This document shows, piece after piece, positions 1 through 7,507 of a stretch of DNA of 35,151 nucleotides (position 1 is its first letter; each line of letters opens with the position of its first letter). The stretch is taken from the NCBI GenBank assembly GCA_947570615.1, contig CANOVJ010000045.1, positions 1 through 35,151 of the forward strand. Reading direction: 5' to 3'. A model generated the notes under the pieces. It was not told the DNA's origin and did no database searches. It saw only the letters and a program-made list of their open reading frames with translations. The DNA comes from an uncultured Lachnospiraceae bacterium (GTDB taxonomy: Bacteria; Bacillota; Clostridia; Lachnospirales; Lachnospiraceae). The position numbers and the translations under genes are program-made.

Positions 1-831
1 AAGATCAAGGGCATACAGGTCAGCGAGGGAGAGATCCTCTTTGACCATTATATGGCCATGAATCCGGGCTTTGTGGAGGAGGAGATCACAGGTATTCCCA
101 CCTTCGAGCCCTCCTTCCATCTTCCGGCCATCTGGATCACGGAGGGCCAGAGGGAGAGGGCGGAGAGCATGGGTTATACCGTGGTAGACCCGCCGTCCAT
201 CATAGCCACGCATCTGACGGAGATTATCAGACAGTATATTTCCGAGCTTCTCACAAGACAGGATGTACAGAACCTTGTCAACAATCTCAAGGAGACCAAT
301 CCTTCCCTGGTGGAAGAGCTTGTTCCAAAGCTTCTGGGACTGGGCGAGGTGCAGAAGGTGCTGCAGAACCTCTTAAAGGAGGGTATTTCTGTCCGCGACC
401 TGCTTACGATTTTTGAAACCCTGGCGGATTACGCCTCCACCACGAGGGATACGGACATCCTGACGGAGTATGTGAGACAGAGCTTAAAGAGGGCTATCTC
501 CAGCCGGTTCTTCCCGGCTAACGAGACCTCCAGCGTGGTGACGCTGGATCCCAAACTGGAGCAGGAGATTATGGGGAGTGTGAAGCAGACGGAGAACGGA
601 GCCTATCTCGCCCTGGATCCGGAGAAGACCAAAGCAATCATGAGCTCTGTGGGAAGCGAGATCGCCAAGCTGGAAAATCTGGGAAAGAACCCTGTGATCA
701 TCACATCGCCTATTGTGCGTATGTACTTTAAACGCCTCACAGAGGATTATTACAGGGATCTGATCGTGGTATCGTATAATGAAATAGAGAGCAACATTGA
801 ATTGCAGTCCGTAGGGATGGTGACAGCATGA
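1..831 (+). CDS. flhA: Flagellar export gate protein FlhA, C-terminal part (5' end outside window)
   Basis: The reading frame is open from base 1 and gives 276 codons before the TGA at 829-831; the gene starts upstream of the window. The visible part is the cytoplasmic domain of FlhA, the large subunit of the flagellar type III export gate, whose ring under the export pore receives chaperone-substrate complexes and switches substrate specificity. The opening residues (IKGIQVSEGEILFDHYMAMN) match the start of the FlhA cytoplasmic domain, and the later stretch with VDPPSIIATHLTEIIR and LLTRQDVQNL is typical of the family. The stop overlaps the flhF start in an ATGA, so the two genes are translationally coupled, as usual in Firmicutes. 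The N-terminal membrane domain cannot be seen. Confidence 0.97.
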   Translation, partial: KIKGIQVSEGEILFDHYMAMNPGFVEEEITGIPTFEPSFHLPAIWITEGQRERAESMGYTVVDPPSIIATHLTEIIRQYISELLTRQDVQNLVNNLKETNPSLVEELVPKLLGLGEVQKVLQNLLKEGISVRDLLTIFETLADYASTTRDTDILTEYVRQSLKRAISSRFFPANETSSVVTLDPKLEQEIMGSVKQTENGAYLALDPEKTKAIMSSVGSEIAKLENLGKNPVIITSPIVRMYFKRLTEDYYRDLIVVSYNEIESNIELQSVGMVTA

Positions 832-2090
832 TAATCAAAAAATTTCAGGGAAAATCAGAAGCAGACGCGGTGGAGAGCGCCAAAAAGGAGCTGGGAAACA
901 ATGTGGTCATTATGAACGTGAGGAGCGTTAAGCGCAAAGGCCTTTTCAGCTTCCTCATGCCTCAGCTCACGGAGGTTACGGTGGCGCTGGAGGACGAACC
1001 GGAGAGGATCCAGGCGGCGAAGAAGGAGCCTGCGTCGCCGGCTCCGGAGCCTGCGTCGCGCAGGGAGGCCGCGCCCCTTGTGCCTGCCAGGGCGGATCAT
1101 CTGCTCCCGGGGGAGGGGATCCTCATTGACGACAATACGCCTCTGAAGGACATTTCCCTGAAGGGGGAGGAGCGCAGGGACAATAACGCCATCGAGGAGA
1201 AGCTTGACAGTCTTCAGACGCTCCTGGAACAGCAGCTTGTGAAGCCGGATGAGGTTAAGGCGGAGCCCGTGGAGGAGGAGAAGGAGAGCGAGCTGGAGCG
1301 CTTTATGAAGCTGCTCTACAATACCATGCTGGACAATGAGGTCAGCGAACAGTACGCCAATCAGATCATAGATGAGATCGAGAAGACCAACAAGCCCAAC
1401 ATGCCCTTCGATTATGTGCTTGCCAATATTTATCAGAAGATGATCCTGAAATTTGAGAAGCCGGTAGTCATCCAGCCGGCGGAAAAAGGCCCGAGAGTGG
1501 TATTTTTCGTGGGCCCCACGGGGGTTGGAAAAACCACCACAATCGCCAAGATCGCCTCCAGGTTCAGGGTGGAGGAGGGGAAAAAGGTGGTGCTCTTTAC
1601 CACGGATACCTACCGGATCGCGGCGGCGGAGCAGTTGCGCACCTATGCCAATATCATGGAGGTTCCCTTCCGGGTAATCTACTCGGAGGACGAGTTAAAG
1701 CAGTCCCTGGAGGAGTTTAAGGATTATGACTTTGTGCTGGTGGATACCGCGGGCCATTCCCACAAAAACGAAGCGCAGAAGGAGATCATGAATGGCTTTC
1801 TTCACGCTCTGGAGGGGATCGCCGAGAAGGAGGTTTTCCTGGTGCTGAGCGCCACCACCAAATACAGGGATCTGGTGATCATCGCGGACAGCTATTCGGC
1901 CATGACGAAATATAATCTGATCTTTACCAAGGTGGATGAAACCATGACTCTGGGGAATTTACTCAATATCAAGCTTTATACGGGCGCTTCCATGTCTTAT
2001 GTCACCTATGGCCAGAATGTCCCGGACGATATAGAAGACTTTAACCCGCAGAAGACGGTCAAGCAGCTTCTGGGAGGTAAAAAAAGCTGA
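828..2090 (+). CDS. flhF: Flagellar SRP-like GTPase FlhF
   Basis: FlhF is a GTPase of the SRP family (with Ffh and FtsY) that fixes flagellum position and number at the membrane together with FlhG. The 420-aa protein has the family N-terminal segment (MIIKKFQGKSEADAVESAK), a variable acidic, proline-rich linker from about residue 65 to 150, and the NG GTPase domain. The P-loop GPTGVGKTTT is near residues 229-238, the DTAGH motif at 306-310, and a TKVDE guanine-specificity element lies near the C-terminus. It overlaps flhA by 4 bases and is followed after 37 bases by flhG, the partner that stimulates its GTPase. Length and domain order are normal. Confidence 0.96.
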   Translation: MIIKKFQGKSEADAVESAKKELGNNVVIMNVRSVKRKGLFSFLMPQLTEVTVALEDEPERIQAAKKEPASPAPEPASRREAAPLVPARADHLLPGEGILIDDNTPLKDISLKGEERRDNNAIEEKLDSLQTLLEQQLVKPDEVKAEPVEEEKESELERFMKLLYNTMLDNEVSEQYANQIIDEIEKTNKPNMPFDYVLANIYQKMILKFEKPVVIQPAEKGPRVVFFVGPTGVGKTTTIAKIASRFRVEEGKKVVLFTTDTYRIAAAEQLRTYANIMEVPFRVIYSEDELKQSLEEFKDYDFVLVDTAGHSHKNEAQKEIMNGFLHALEGIAEKEVFLVLSATTKYRDLVIIADSYSAMTKYNLIFTKVDETMTLGNLLNIKLYTGASMSYVTYGQNVPDDIEDFNPQKTVKQLLGGKKS

Positions 2091-2127
2091 CAGATACGCC
2101 GCAGATAAGTGAGGGAGAGACAATGAC

Positions 2128-3012
2128 ATGGATCAGGCCGAACCGTTAAGAAATATCATTAAGGCAGGCGCAATCCCTTCAAACAGACCAAAGGCAAGAG
2201 TGATTTCAGTCACAAGCGGCAAGGGAGGCGTGGGAAAATCAAATACGGCGATCAATCTGGCCATACAGTTTCGCAGGCAGGGGCAGAGAGTGATCATACT
2301 GGACGCCGACTTTGGCCTGGCAAACATCGAGATTATGTTTGGCGCAGTGCCCACATATAATTTGTATGATCTGATCTACCAGGGAAAGAGCATCAGAGAG
2401 ATTATCACGTGGGGGCCCATGGAGGTCGGTTTCATATCGGGAGGATCCGGGATCACGGGGATGTCCAATCTGAGCAGGGATTATCTTCTCTATATTATCA
2501 GGAACCTGGCGGAGCTGGACTCCATGGCGGATATCATTCTTGTGGACACGGGGGCGGGGATATCCGACGCGGTTCTGGAATTTCTGGTAGCCAGCGGGGA
2601 GGTTTTGCTGGTCACCACATCGGAGCCCACCTCCATCACGGACGCCTATTCGCTTCTTAAGTCGCTGGGACGTCACCCGCGCTATGAGAGCGCATCCTCC
2701 CAGGTGAAGGTGATCGCCAACAGGGTGACGCCTCTCGAGGACGGAAAGGCGCTTTTTGACAAGCTGAATGCGGTGGTGAGCCGGTATCTGGAGGTCTCCA
2801 TCGATTATCTGGGGTCGATTCCGGAGGATCATCAGCTTGCCAGGTCGGTGATGCAGCAGACGCCGGTATCCATAAAGTCGCCGGGGGCGAGGTCATCCCT
2901 GGCCTACGAGGAGATCGTCGCCAGGCTGATGGATAAGGAAGTGGACAGAAGCAGGCTTAAGAGGGGAATGGAGGCTTTCTTTTCCCACATTATAGCAGGA
3001 AAAAAATTTTGA
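2128..3012 (+). CDS. flhG: MinD/ParA-type ATPase FlhG (YlxH), flagellar number regulator
   Basis: FlhG is a membrane-associated ATPase that activates FlhF GTPase and limits flagellar number. The deviant Walker A motif GKGGVGKSN spans residues 31-39, with both lysines typical of MinD/ParA proteins; DADFGLANIEIMFG follows as the switch region and VDTGAGISD is the Walker B-like region. The first 20 residues contain a hydrophilic stretch comparable to the DQAxxLR motif (here MDQAEPLRN) that contacts FlhF in known FlhG proteins. The start ATG at 2128 is preceded by GAGGGAGA at a proper distance. The 294-aa length is normal. It is part of the flagellar operon and ends 14 bases before the PilZ gene. 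Confidence 0.95.
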   Translation: MDQAEPLRNIIKAGAIPSNRPKARVISVTSGKGGVGKSNTAINLAIQFRRQGQRVIILDADFGLANIEIMFGAVPTYNLYDLIYQGKSIREIITWGPMEVGFISGGSGITGMSNLSRDYLLYIIRNLAELDSMADIILVDTGAGISDAVLEFLVASGEVLLVTTSEPTSITDAYSLLKSLGRHPRYESASSQVKVIANRVTPLEDGKALFDKLNAVVSRYLEVSIDYLGSIPEDHQLARSVMQQTPVSIKSPGARSSLAYEEIVARLMDKEVDRSRLKRGMEAFFSHIIAGKKF

Positions 3013-3026
3013 CAGGAGGAGACGGG

Positions 3027-3755
3027 ATGCTTTCAGAATACGTGGTACCGGGAAATAAAATCGAGATACGCCCGGTGAATCAGGATGAGTTTGGAGAGGA
3101 AATACTGGTGAGGAAGAAGGTCTATCAGAGCCAGGTTTCCGATATTCTTTCGGAGGATCGGCTGGAGATACTGATGCCCATGGAAAAGACCCGGCTGATT
3201 TCCCTTCCGGTCAATTCGGAATATACCATTTTCTTTTTTACCGAGACAGGGATCTACCAGAGCTCGGCTATTGTGATGGACGTCTATAAGCCGGACAAAT
3301 ATTTCGTTTTGCTGCTGCAGCTTTCCTCCGGCCTTCGCAAGACCCAGAGAAGGGAATATTACCGTCTGGACTGCGCGCTGGGAATCAACGTGCGGCCTTT
3401 GGAGGAGGATGAGAAGATGGCCGCGGCAAGACATGACCGGTATTTAAAGCCGGATCTGGCCTTTAAGCAGGCGGTGGCCGTGGATATCAGCGGAGGAGGC
3501 CTGCGTTTCGTGGGGGAAACCGCCTATGAACCGGGCAGCCTGATCTACTGTCAGTACAGTCTGACCATGGGGGAGAAGAAAAAGGACTATTCCCTGATGG
3601 CCAAGATTCTGGTGTCCATGGAGGTGGAAAACAAGCCGGGCACCTTTGAGCACCGGGCGCAGTATATCAATATCGACACCTCGGAGAGGGAGGAAATTAT
3701 ACGTTTTATCTTTGAGGAAGAGAGAAAACGCAGAAAACGCGAAAAAGGTTTATAA
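3027..3755 (+). CDS. PilZ-domain c-di-GMP receptor, YcgR-like flagellar brake
   Basis: The likely start is ATG 3027, because AGGAGG at 3014-3019 is ideally placed; a TTG at 3009 also opens the frame but has no ribosome site. The protein is 242 aa. The C-terminal half carries the two c-di-GMP-binding signatures of PilZ domains: an RxxxR (R109, R113, in the run RREYYR) and D-x-S-x-x-G (D153, S155, G158, in DISGGG). The N-terminal half looks like the YcgR-type companion domain. Proteins of this type bind c-di-GMP and slow or stop the flagellar motor by contacting stator or rotor. Its position between flhG and cheC, inside the flagellar operon, supports that role. The last 15 residues are very basic. 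Ligand binding is inferred from motifs only. Confidence 0.88.
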   Translation: MLSEYVVPGNKIEIRPVNQDEFGEEILVRKKVYQSQVSDILSEDRLEILMPMEKTRLISLPVNSEYTIFFFTETGIYQSSAIVMDVYKPDKYFVLLLQLSSGLRKTQRREYYRLDCALGINVRPLEEDEKMAAARHDRYLKPDLAFKQAVAVDISGGGLRFVGETAYEPGSLIYCQYSLTMGEKKKDYSLMAKILVSMEVENKPGTFEHRAQYINIDTSEREEIIRFIFEEERKRRKREKGL

Positions 3756-3791
3756 AATTAAGCAAAATATTCTCATGAAAAGCGCATGTTG

Positions 3792-3800
3792 TGTTATAAT
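3792..3800 (+). promoter_or_regulatory. Candidate extended -10 promoter before cheC
   Basis: An 80-base A/T-rich gap separates the PilZ gene from cheC, unlike the tight spacing elsewhere in this operon. It contains TGTTATAAT, a perfect -10 box (TATAAT, 3795-3800) with the TGn extension. No good -35 box is found 17 bases upstream. It could give sigma-A-dependent expression of cheC, cheD and fliA independent of the upstream flagellar promoter. Confidence 0.45.
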
Positions 3801-3835
3801 AAATAATCAATACAGACAGATCAGGAGGGGCCATA

Positions 3836-4471
3836 ATGAATGACCTTAATATGGAACAGTTGACAGGACAGTATTTTGACGTGCTCAAGGAGCTCGGGAA
3901 CATCGGAGCCGGTAACGCCACTACGGCACTGGCTTCTCTCATGGGCTGTAAGGTGGATATGTCGGTGCCGCAGGTAAGGCTTCTGGAGTTTTCCGATGTG
4001 GGCGAGATCGTAGGCGGCGATGAAAAGATCATGGTCGGCATTTACCTTCAGGTGGAGGGCGATGTGGAAGGCAGCATGATGTTTATCATGGATAAGAGAG
4101 CCGCGGCCCAGGTGGTCAACAAGCTGATGGCGGGGATGATCGTCATAGACGAGGATAAGGCCGAGGAATACGAATTCGGCGAGATGGAGTGCTCCGCGGT
4201 CAAAGAGGTGGGAAATATTATAACGGGTGCATATTTAAATGCGTTGTCGGGTATCACCAGTCTGAAAATTCTGCCCTCGGTGCCGGAGATCGGAATCGAC
4301 ATGGCGGGCGCTCTTTTAAGTGTACCGGCAGTGGAATTTGGCGTCTTCGGCGACCATATTCTGCTGATACAGACCAGGTTTTCGGACGACGTGGAGCTGG
4401 ACGGCTATTTTATTTTAATCCCGGATATGGAATCTTACGAGAAAATACTGACATCACTGGGCGTGATGTAG
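3836..4471 (+). CDS. cheC: CheY-P phosphatase CheC
   Basis: CheC dephosphorylates CheY-P in chemotaxis adaptation and is stimulated by CheD. The 211-aa protein shows the two phosphatase helices of the CheC/FliY/CheX family: E19-x2-N22 in KELGNIGAGN and E124-x2-N127 in VKEVGNIITG, which supply the acidic and amide residues for hydrolysis. Having both sites is typical of true CheC. Start ATG 3836 follows AGGAGGGG at 3823-3830. cheD comes 67 bases downstream, as in B. subtilis and Thermotoga. The cheB, cheA and cheW genes found upstream of cheC in B. subtilis are not in this window and must lie elsewhere if the pathway is complete. Confidence 0.95.
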   Translation: MNDLNMEQLTGQYFDVLKELGNIGAGNATTALASLMGCKVDMSVPQVRLLEFSDVGEIVGGDEKIMVGIYLQVEGDVEGSMMFIMDKRAAAQVVNKLMAGMIVIDEDKAEEYEFGEMECSAVKEVGNIITGAYLNALSGITSLKILPSVPEIGIDMAGALLSVPAVEFGVFGDHILLIQTRFSDDVELDGYFILIPDMESYEKILTSLGVM

Positions 4472-4538
4472 CGCCCTGGTTACGCCGGTGCGGCCGTCGT
4501 AACAGCTTCGGAAGAAAAAAACGGGAGGCTCTTTTGAT

Positions 4539-5024
4539 ATGAGTGAGATAATTAAAGTTGGCATGGCTGATTGGAAAACCTGTAAGGGAGAGGACGGAGT
4601 GATCACCGTGGGGCTTGGCTCCTGTGTGGGGATTGCCATCCGGGATCCCAGGACGGGAATTGGCGGTCTGGCGCATATCATGCTGCCGGACAGTAAGGAA
4701 ATCCAGAACAATTCGAACAGGCCCAAGTTTGCAGATACGGGAATTGAGGATATGGTGAAGGAGCTCGAACGCATGGGTGCGAGCCGTTTCCGCATGGTGG
4801 CCAAGATCGCCGGAGGCGCTCAGATGTTTGCCGGCGTGGGCAAAAAGGACACAATACGCGTAGGGGAGCGGAATGTGGCCGCCAGCAAAAAGAAGCTGGC
4901 AGAGATGAAGATCCCCCTTCTTGCACAGGATACCGGAGATACATACGGCAGGACTGTTATCTTTTATCCGAAGAATGGCGATTTCCACATTCGTTCCATT
5001 GGCAAGCCGGAGAAAATCATATGA
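4539..5024 (+). CDS. cheD: Chemoreceptor glutamine deamidase CheD
   Basis: CheD deamidates specific glutamines on chemoreceptors and forms a complex with CheC that adjusts CheY-P levels. The 161-aa product has the catalytic triad in expected places: T23, C29 (in GLGSCVGIAI) and H46 (in GLAHIML). All three are offset by two from Thermotoga maritima T21/C27/H44. The start at 4539 follows GGGAGG at 4523-4528. The stop overlaps the next gene in ATGA, so the small membrane protein downstream is probably co-translated. Length and motifs are normal for an active enzyme. Confidence 0.96.
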   Translation: MSEIIKVGMADWKTCKGEDGVITVGLGSCVGIAIRDPRTGIGGLAHIMLPDSKEIQNNSNRPKFADTGIEDMVKELERMGASRFRMVAKIAGGAQMFAGVGKKDTIRVGERNVAASKKKLAEMKIPLLAQDTGDTYGRTVIFYPKNGDFHIRSIGKPEKII

Positions 5025-5341
5025 AAAAGAAAAAATTATTTGCGCCCTTCCTGATGCTCCTGGCAGGGGCTGTTGCAAGCATTGCGATGTACTGTTTTCA
5101 CTATACGACGGCGGAAATGCTCCCCGTGCTTCTGATCGTGCTTCTGGTTTTTTATGCGGCGGGAAGCCTGATTCAGAAAAATGTGGTATCCTTCATGAAC
5201 CAGATCAGGGAGAAGGAGGAGGCCCTGAAAAGAGAGGCGCAGGAGAGGGAAGCCGCCGAGAAGGCGGCCGAAGAAGCCATGAGGGAGGCTCTGGAGGAGG
5301 AAGGCGTTCAGCAGGCTCCTGAGGAGGCAGCTCAGATTTAG
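5021..5341 (+). CDS. Small membrane protein with charged coiled coil, in flagellar operon
   Basis: I do not recognise a named family. The 106-aa product starts with a basic KKKK segment, then two hydrophobic helices (about residues 8-27 and 33-51), then a highly charged Glu/Ala/Lys/Arg helix (about 60-95) that should form a coiled coil, and a short tail. A helical hairpin with both ends in the cytoplasm is predicted. It overlaps cheD by 4 bases and lies 17 bases upstream of the sigma-28 gene, so it belongs to the operon. A flagellar or chemotaxis assembly role is possible but only inferred from position. Confidence 0.8.
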   Translation: MKKKKLFAPFLMLLAGAVASIAMYCFHYTTAEMLPVLLIVLLVFYAAGSLIQKNVVSFMNQIREKEEALKREAQEREAAEKAAEEAMREALEEEGVQQAPEEAAQI

Positions 5342-5358
5342 AAGTGATGGAGGTAGCG

Positions 5359-6123
5359 ATGGACGAAGCAGGCAGAAATAAGCTGTGGGCAGATTATGCA
5401 AAAACGAAGTCGCCTGAAATCAGAGAGAAGCTGATACTGGAATATGCGCCGCTTGTCAAGCTGGTGGCGGGGCGTCTGAGTATGTATCTGGGATATAATG
5501 TGGAGTATGACGATCTGGTGAGCTACGGCATTTTTGGCCTGATCGATGCCATAGATAAATTTGACAGTATGAAAGCGGTCAAGTTTGAGACCTATGCGAG
5601 TCTGCGGATCCGGGGGGCTGTCCTGGATCAGATCCGGAAGATGGACTGGATCCCCAGAACCATCAGACAGAAGCAGAAGAAGATTGAAACGGTTATGAAG
5701 ACCATCGAGGCCGAGACCGGACGGGTTGCTACGGACGAGGAGATCGCCAGGAGCCTTGGAATTTCGGATGAGGACTATCTCGCCTGGCAGTCGCAGATGA
5801 AAATCACCGGCGTGGTTTCCCTGAACGAGTTTATGGAGTCGGGAAGCGAGATCCCGGCGGAGCAGAACGAACAGCACCGTTTCGAGGGGCCCGAAGAGGT
5901 GGTTGAGAAGGAGGAGCTTAAGAAGGTGCTGGGGCAGGCCATGGAGCTTCTCACGGAGAGAGAAAAAAAGGTGATACTGCTTTACTATTACGAGGACTTA
6001 ACGCTCAGGGAGATCAGCGATGTGCTGGAGGTTACGGAGTCCAGAATCAGTCAGCTCCATACCAGAGCGCTTAAGAAGATGAAGGACAGAATGGGGAAAT
6101 ATATGGGGATTTTTTCCGTATAG
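5359..6123 (+). CDS. fliA: Flagellar sigma factor sigma-28 (FliA/SigD family)
   Basis: This is the RNA polymerase sigma factor that drives late flagellar, chemotaxis and motility genes. Region 2 is seen as DDLVSYGIFGLIDAIDKF and FETYASLRIRGAVLDQI. Region 3 follows, and region 4 includes LTEREKKVILLYYYEDLTL then REISDVLEVTESRISQLHTR, the helix-turn-helix for -35 recognition. I choose ATG 5359 (254 aa) because GGAGGT at 5349-5354 precedes it; GTG 5344 and ATG 5347 are in frame but without a ribosome site. In B. subtilis sigD occupies the same place between cheD and swrB. No FlgM anti-sigma factor is in the window. Confidence 0.95.
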   Translation: MDEAGRNKLWADYAKTKSPEIREKLILEYAPLVKLVAGRLSMYLGYNVEYDDLVSYGIFGLIDAIDKFDSMKAVKFETYASLRIRGAVLDQIRKMDWIPRTIRQKQKKIETVMKTIEAETGRVATDEEIARSLGISDEDYLAWQSQMKITGVVSLNEFMESGSEIPAEQNEQHRFEGPEEVVEKEELKKVLGQAMELLTEREKKVILLYYYEDLTLREISDVLEVTESRISQLHTRALKKMKDRMGKYMGIFSV

Positions 6124-6183
6124 AATTGTATCGCTGAGTGTGCTGTTGACACAGGGGTTAAGGCAGAGAGGGTGTGACGCGTT

Positions 6184-6495
6184 ATGACGATCAGTCGGGT
6201 GGAGATTCAGGGACAGGTAACGAGAGCGCAGGATTTTACGACCATCAAACAGAATGAAGACAATAAGGCAGTGGTGGATCAGTCCAATTTCCAGCGCCAG
6301 TTTGGGCAGACGGTGGAAAACAGGGTCCGTCAGGTGCATCAGGGAGACCGGGCGGAAAACAATTCCAAAAAATTCGACGCAAAGGAAAAGGGGAATGGCA
6401 GCTACGCCGGGGACGGCGGACGCAGACGAAGGAAAACGCAGGAGGATGGCAGGGCAGTCCCGAAAACGCAGGGCGGCTTCGACATTAAGATCTGA
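6184..6495 (+). CDS. Hypothetical 103-aa hydrophilic protein of the flagellar operon
   Basis: The family is not identified. The protein is hydrophilic, without signal peptide or membrane helix. The first 55 residues (beginning MTISRVEIQGQVTRAQDF, then a segment with NEDNKAVVDQSNFQ) look like a folded or interaction segment; the rest is a basic Gly/Lys/Arg-rich low-complexity tail (GGRRRRKTQEDGR). GAGAGGG at 6166-6172 precedes the ATG by about 11 bases. It lies between sigma-28 and the swrB-like gene in the same direction. Its small size and basic tail could suit a structural, regulatory or RNA-binding role, but nothing in the sequence decides this. Confidence 0.72.
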   Translation: MTISRVEIQGQVTRAQDFTTIKQNEDNKAVVDQSNFQRQFGQTVENRVRQVHQGDRAENNSKKFDAKEKGNGSYAGDGGRRRRKTQEDGRAVPKTQGGFDIKI

Positions 6496-6560
6496 CGAAT
6501 GAGATGAAGATTGAAATTTTCAGAGGATGAAAATTTTTCCAATCTGGCTTTGGAAGGAGC

Positions 6561-7496
6561 ATGGTTATAAACATGGGATTAATGGAAATCGTTCTTATAA
6601 TAATAGGAATCGTCGCTTTTGTGCTGGGCTTTTTTCTCCCGGATCGAAAGGGCAGTTCTCAGAATCAGGTCAGGATTGATGAGGAGGACATCAGGAACGT
6701 GGTGGATAAGGAGATGGAGGAGGCCAGGTCGCAGCTGGGCGATATCGTGGATGAGACCATAACCTACGCAATGGAAAAGACAGAGCGCTCCATGGACAGA
6801 CTCACCAACGAGAAGATGCTGGCCGTAAACGAATACTCGGACACGGTTCTTGGCGAGATCAACAAAAGCCATAAGGAAGTGGTTTTTCTGTATGATATGT
6901 TAAACGATAAGCATGAAAGCTTAAAGGCCACCGTCAGCGAGGCGATTAAGACGGACAGCGAGATTAAGCAGATTTCTAGGGATGCGGAGATCACGGTCAG
7001 GGAAATGCAGGAGAGAGTGCGCAGTGTGGAGGAATCCGTGAACGAGGCCTTAAGCAGCACGCAGGCGCTCAGGGAGAGCGTGGGAGCGGTGCTTAAGGCG
7101 CCTCCGGAGAGGGAGCAGATCATGGACGAGGACGGATTTACCCCGTTTATGCCCCGCAGCATGGAGGAGACGGCGGGGGACAAGGTGATCCCGGCGCCCG
7201 GACCGGAGCCGGCAGAAAAGCCGAAGAATTCCGGCAGAAAACGCGCATCCTCCAGAAAGGCCGCCGGTCAGATGGAGGAGATTATTCTGCCCGATGAGGA
7301 TCAGGCGTCTGGGGGAAAGGATACCGCCCCGGCCGGGGAGACGCCCGGGGAGCCGGTGGATGAGAGTGGAAAAAACAGCAACGAGAGGATCTTGCAGCTT
7401 CACAAGGCCGGCAAGTCCAATATGGCGATTGCAAGAGAGCTTGGTCTTGGCCTTGGGGAGGTCAAGCTGGTGATCGATCTGTTTGAAGGAGTATAA
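6561..7496 (+). CDS. SwrB-like membrane-anchored flagellar protein
   Basis: The 311-aa product has one N-terminal membrane helix (about residues 6-24), a long charged coiled-coil region (about 35-175), a Pro/Lys-rich linker, and a C-terminal helix-turn-helix-like module (about 270-311: ILQLHKAGKSNMAIARELGL then GLGEVKLVIDLF). In B. subtilis SwrB, encoded directly after sigD and before rpsB, has a membrane helix, a coiled coil and a similar C-terminus, and helps flagellar basal body maturation. Same position and architecture suggest an analogous role, although this protein is longer than B. subtilis SwrB. The start is uncertain: AAGGAG (6554-6559) is only 1 base from ATG 6561 and 13 from the in-frame ATG 6573. 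Confidence 0.8.
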   Translation: MVINMGLMEIVLIIIGIVAFVLGFFLPDRKGSSQNQVRIDEEDIRNVVDKEMEEARSQLGDIVDETITYAMEKTERSMDRLTNEKMLAVNEYSDTVLGEINKSHKEVVFLYDMLNDKHESLKATVSEAIKTDSEIKQISRDAEITVREMQERVRSVEESVNEALSSTQALRESVGAVLKAPPEREQIMDEDGFTPFMPRSMEETAGDKVIPAPGPEPAEKPKNSGRKRASSRKAAGQMEEIILPDEDQASGGKDTAPAGETPGEPVDESGKNSNERILQLHKAGKSNMAIARELGLGLGEVKLVIDLFEGV

Positions 7497-7507
7497 GGAG
7501 GGGGAAG

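Noticed and set aside
6146-6174. Promoter from TTGACA at 6146-6151 before the 103-aa gene
   Set aside because: No -10 box is found at 16-18 bases distance.
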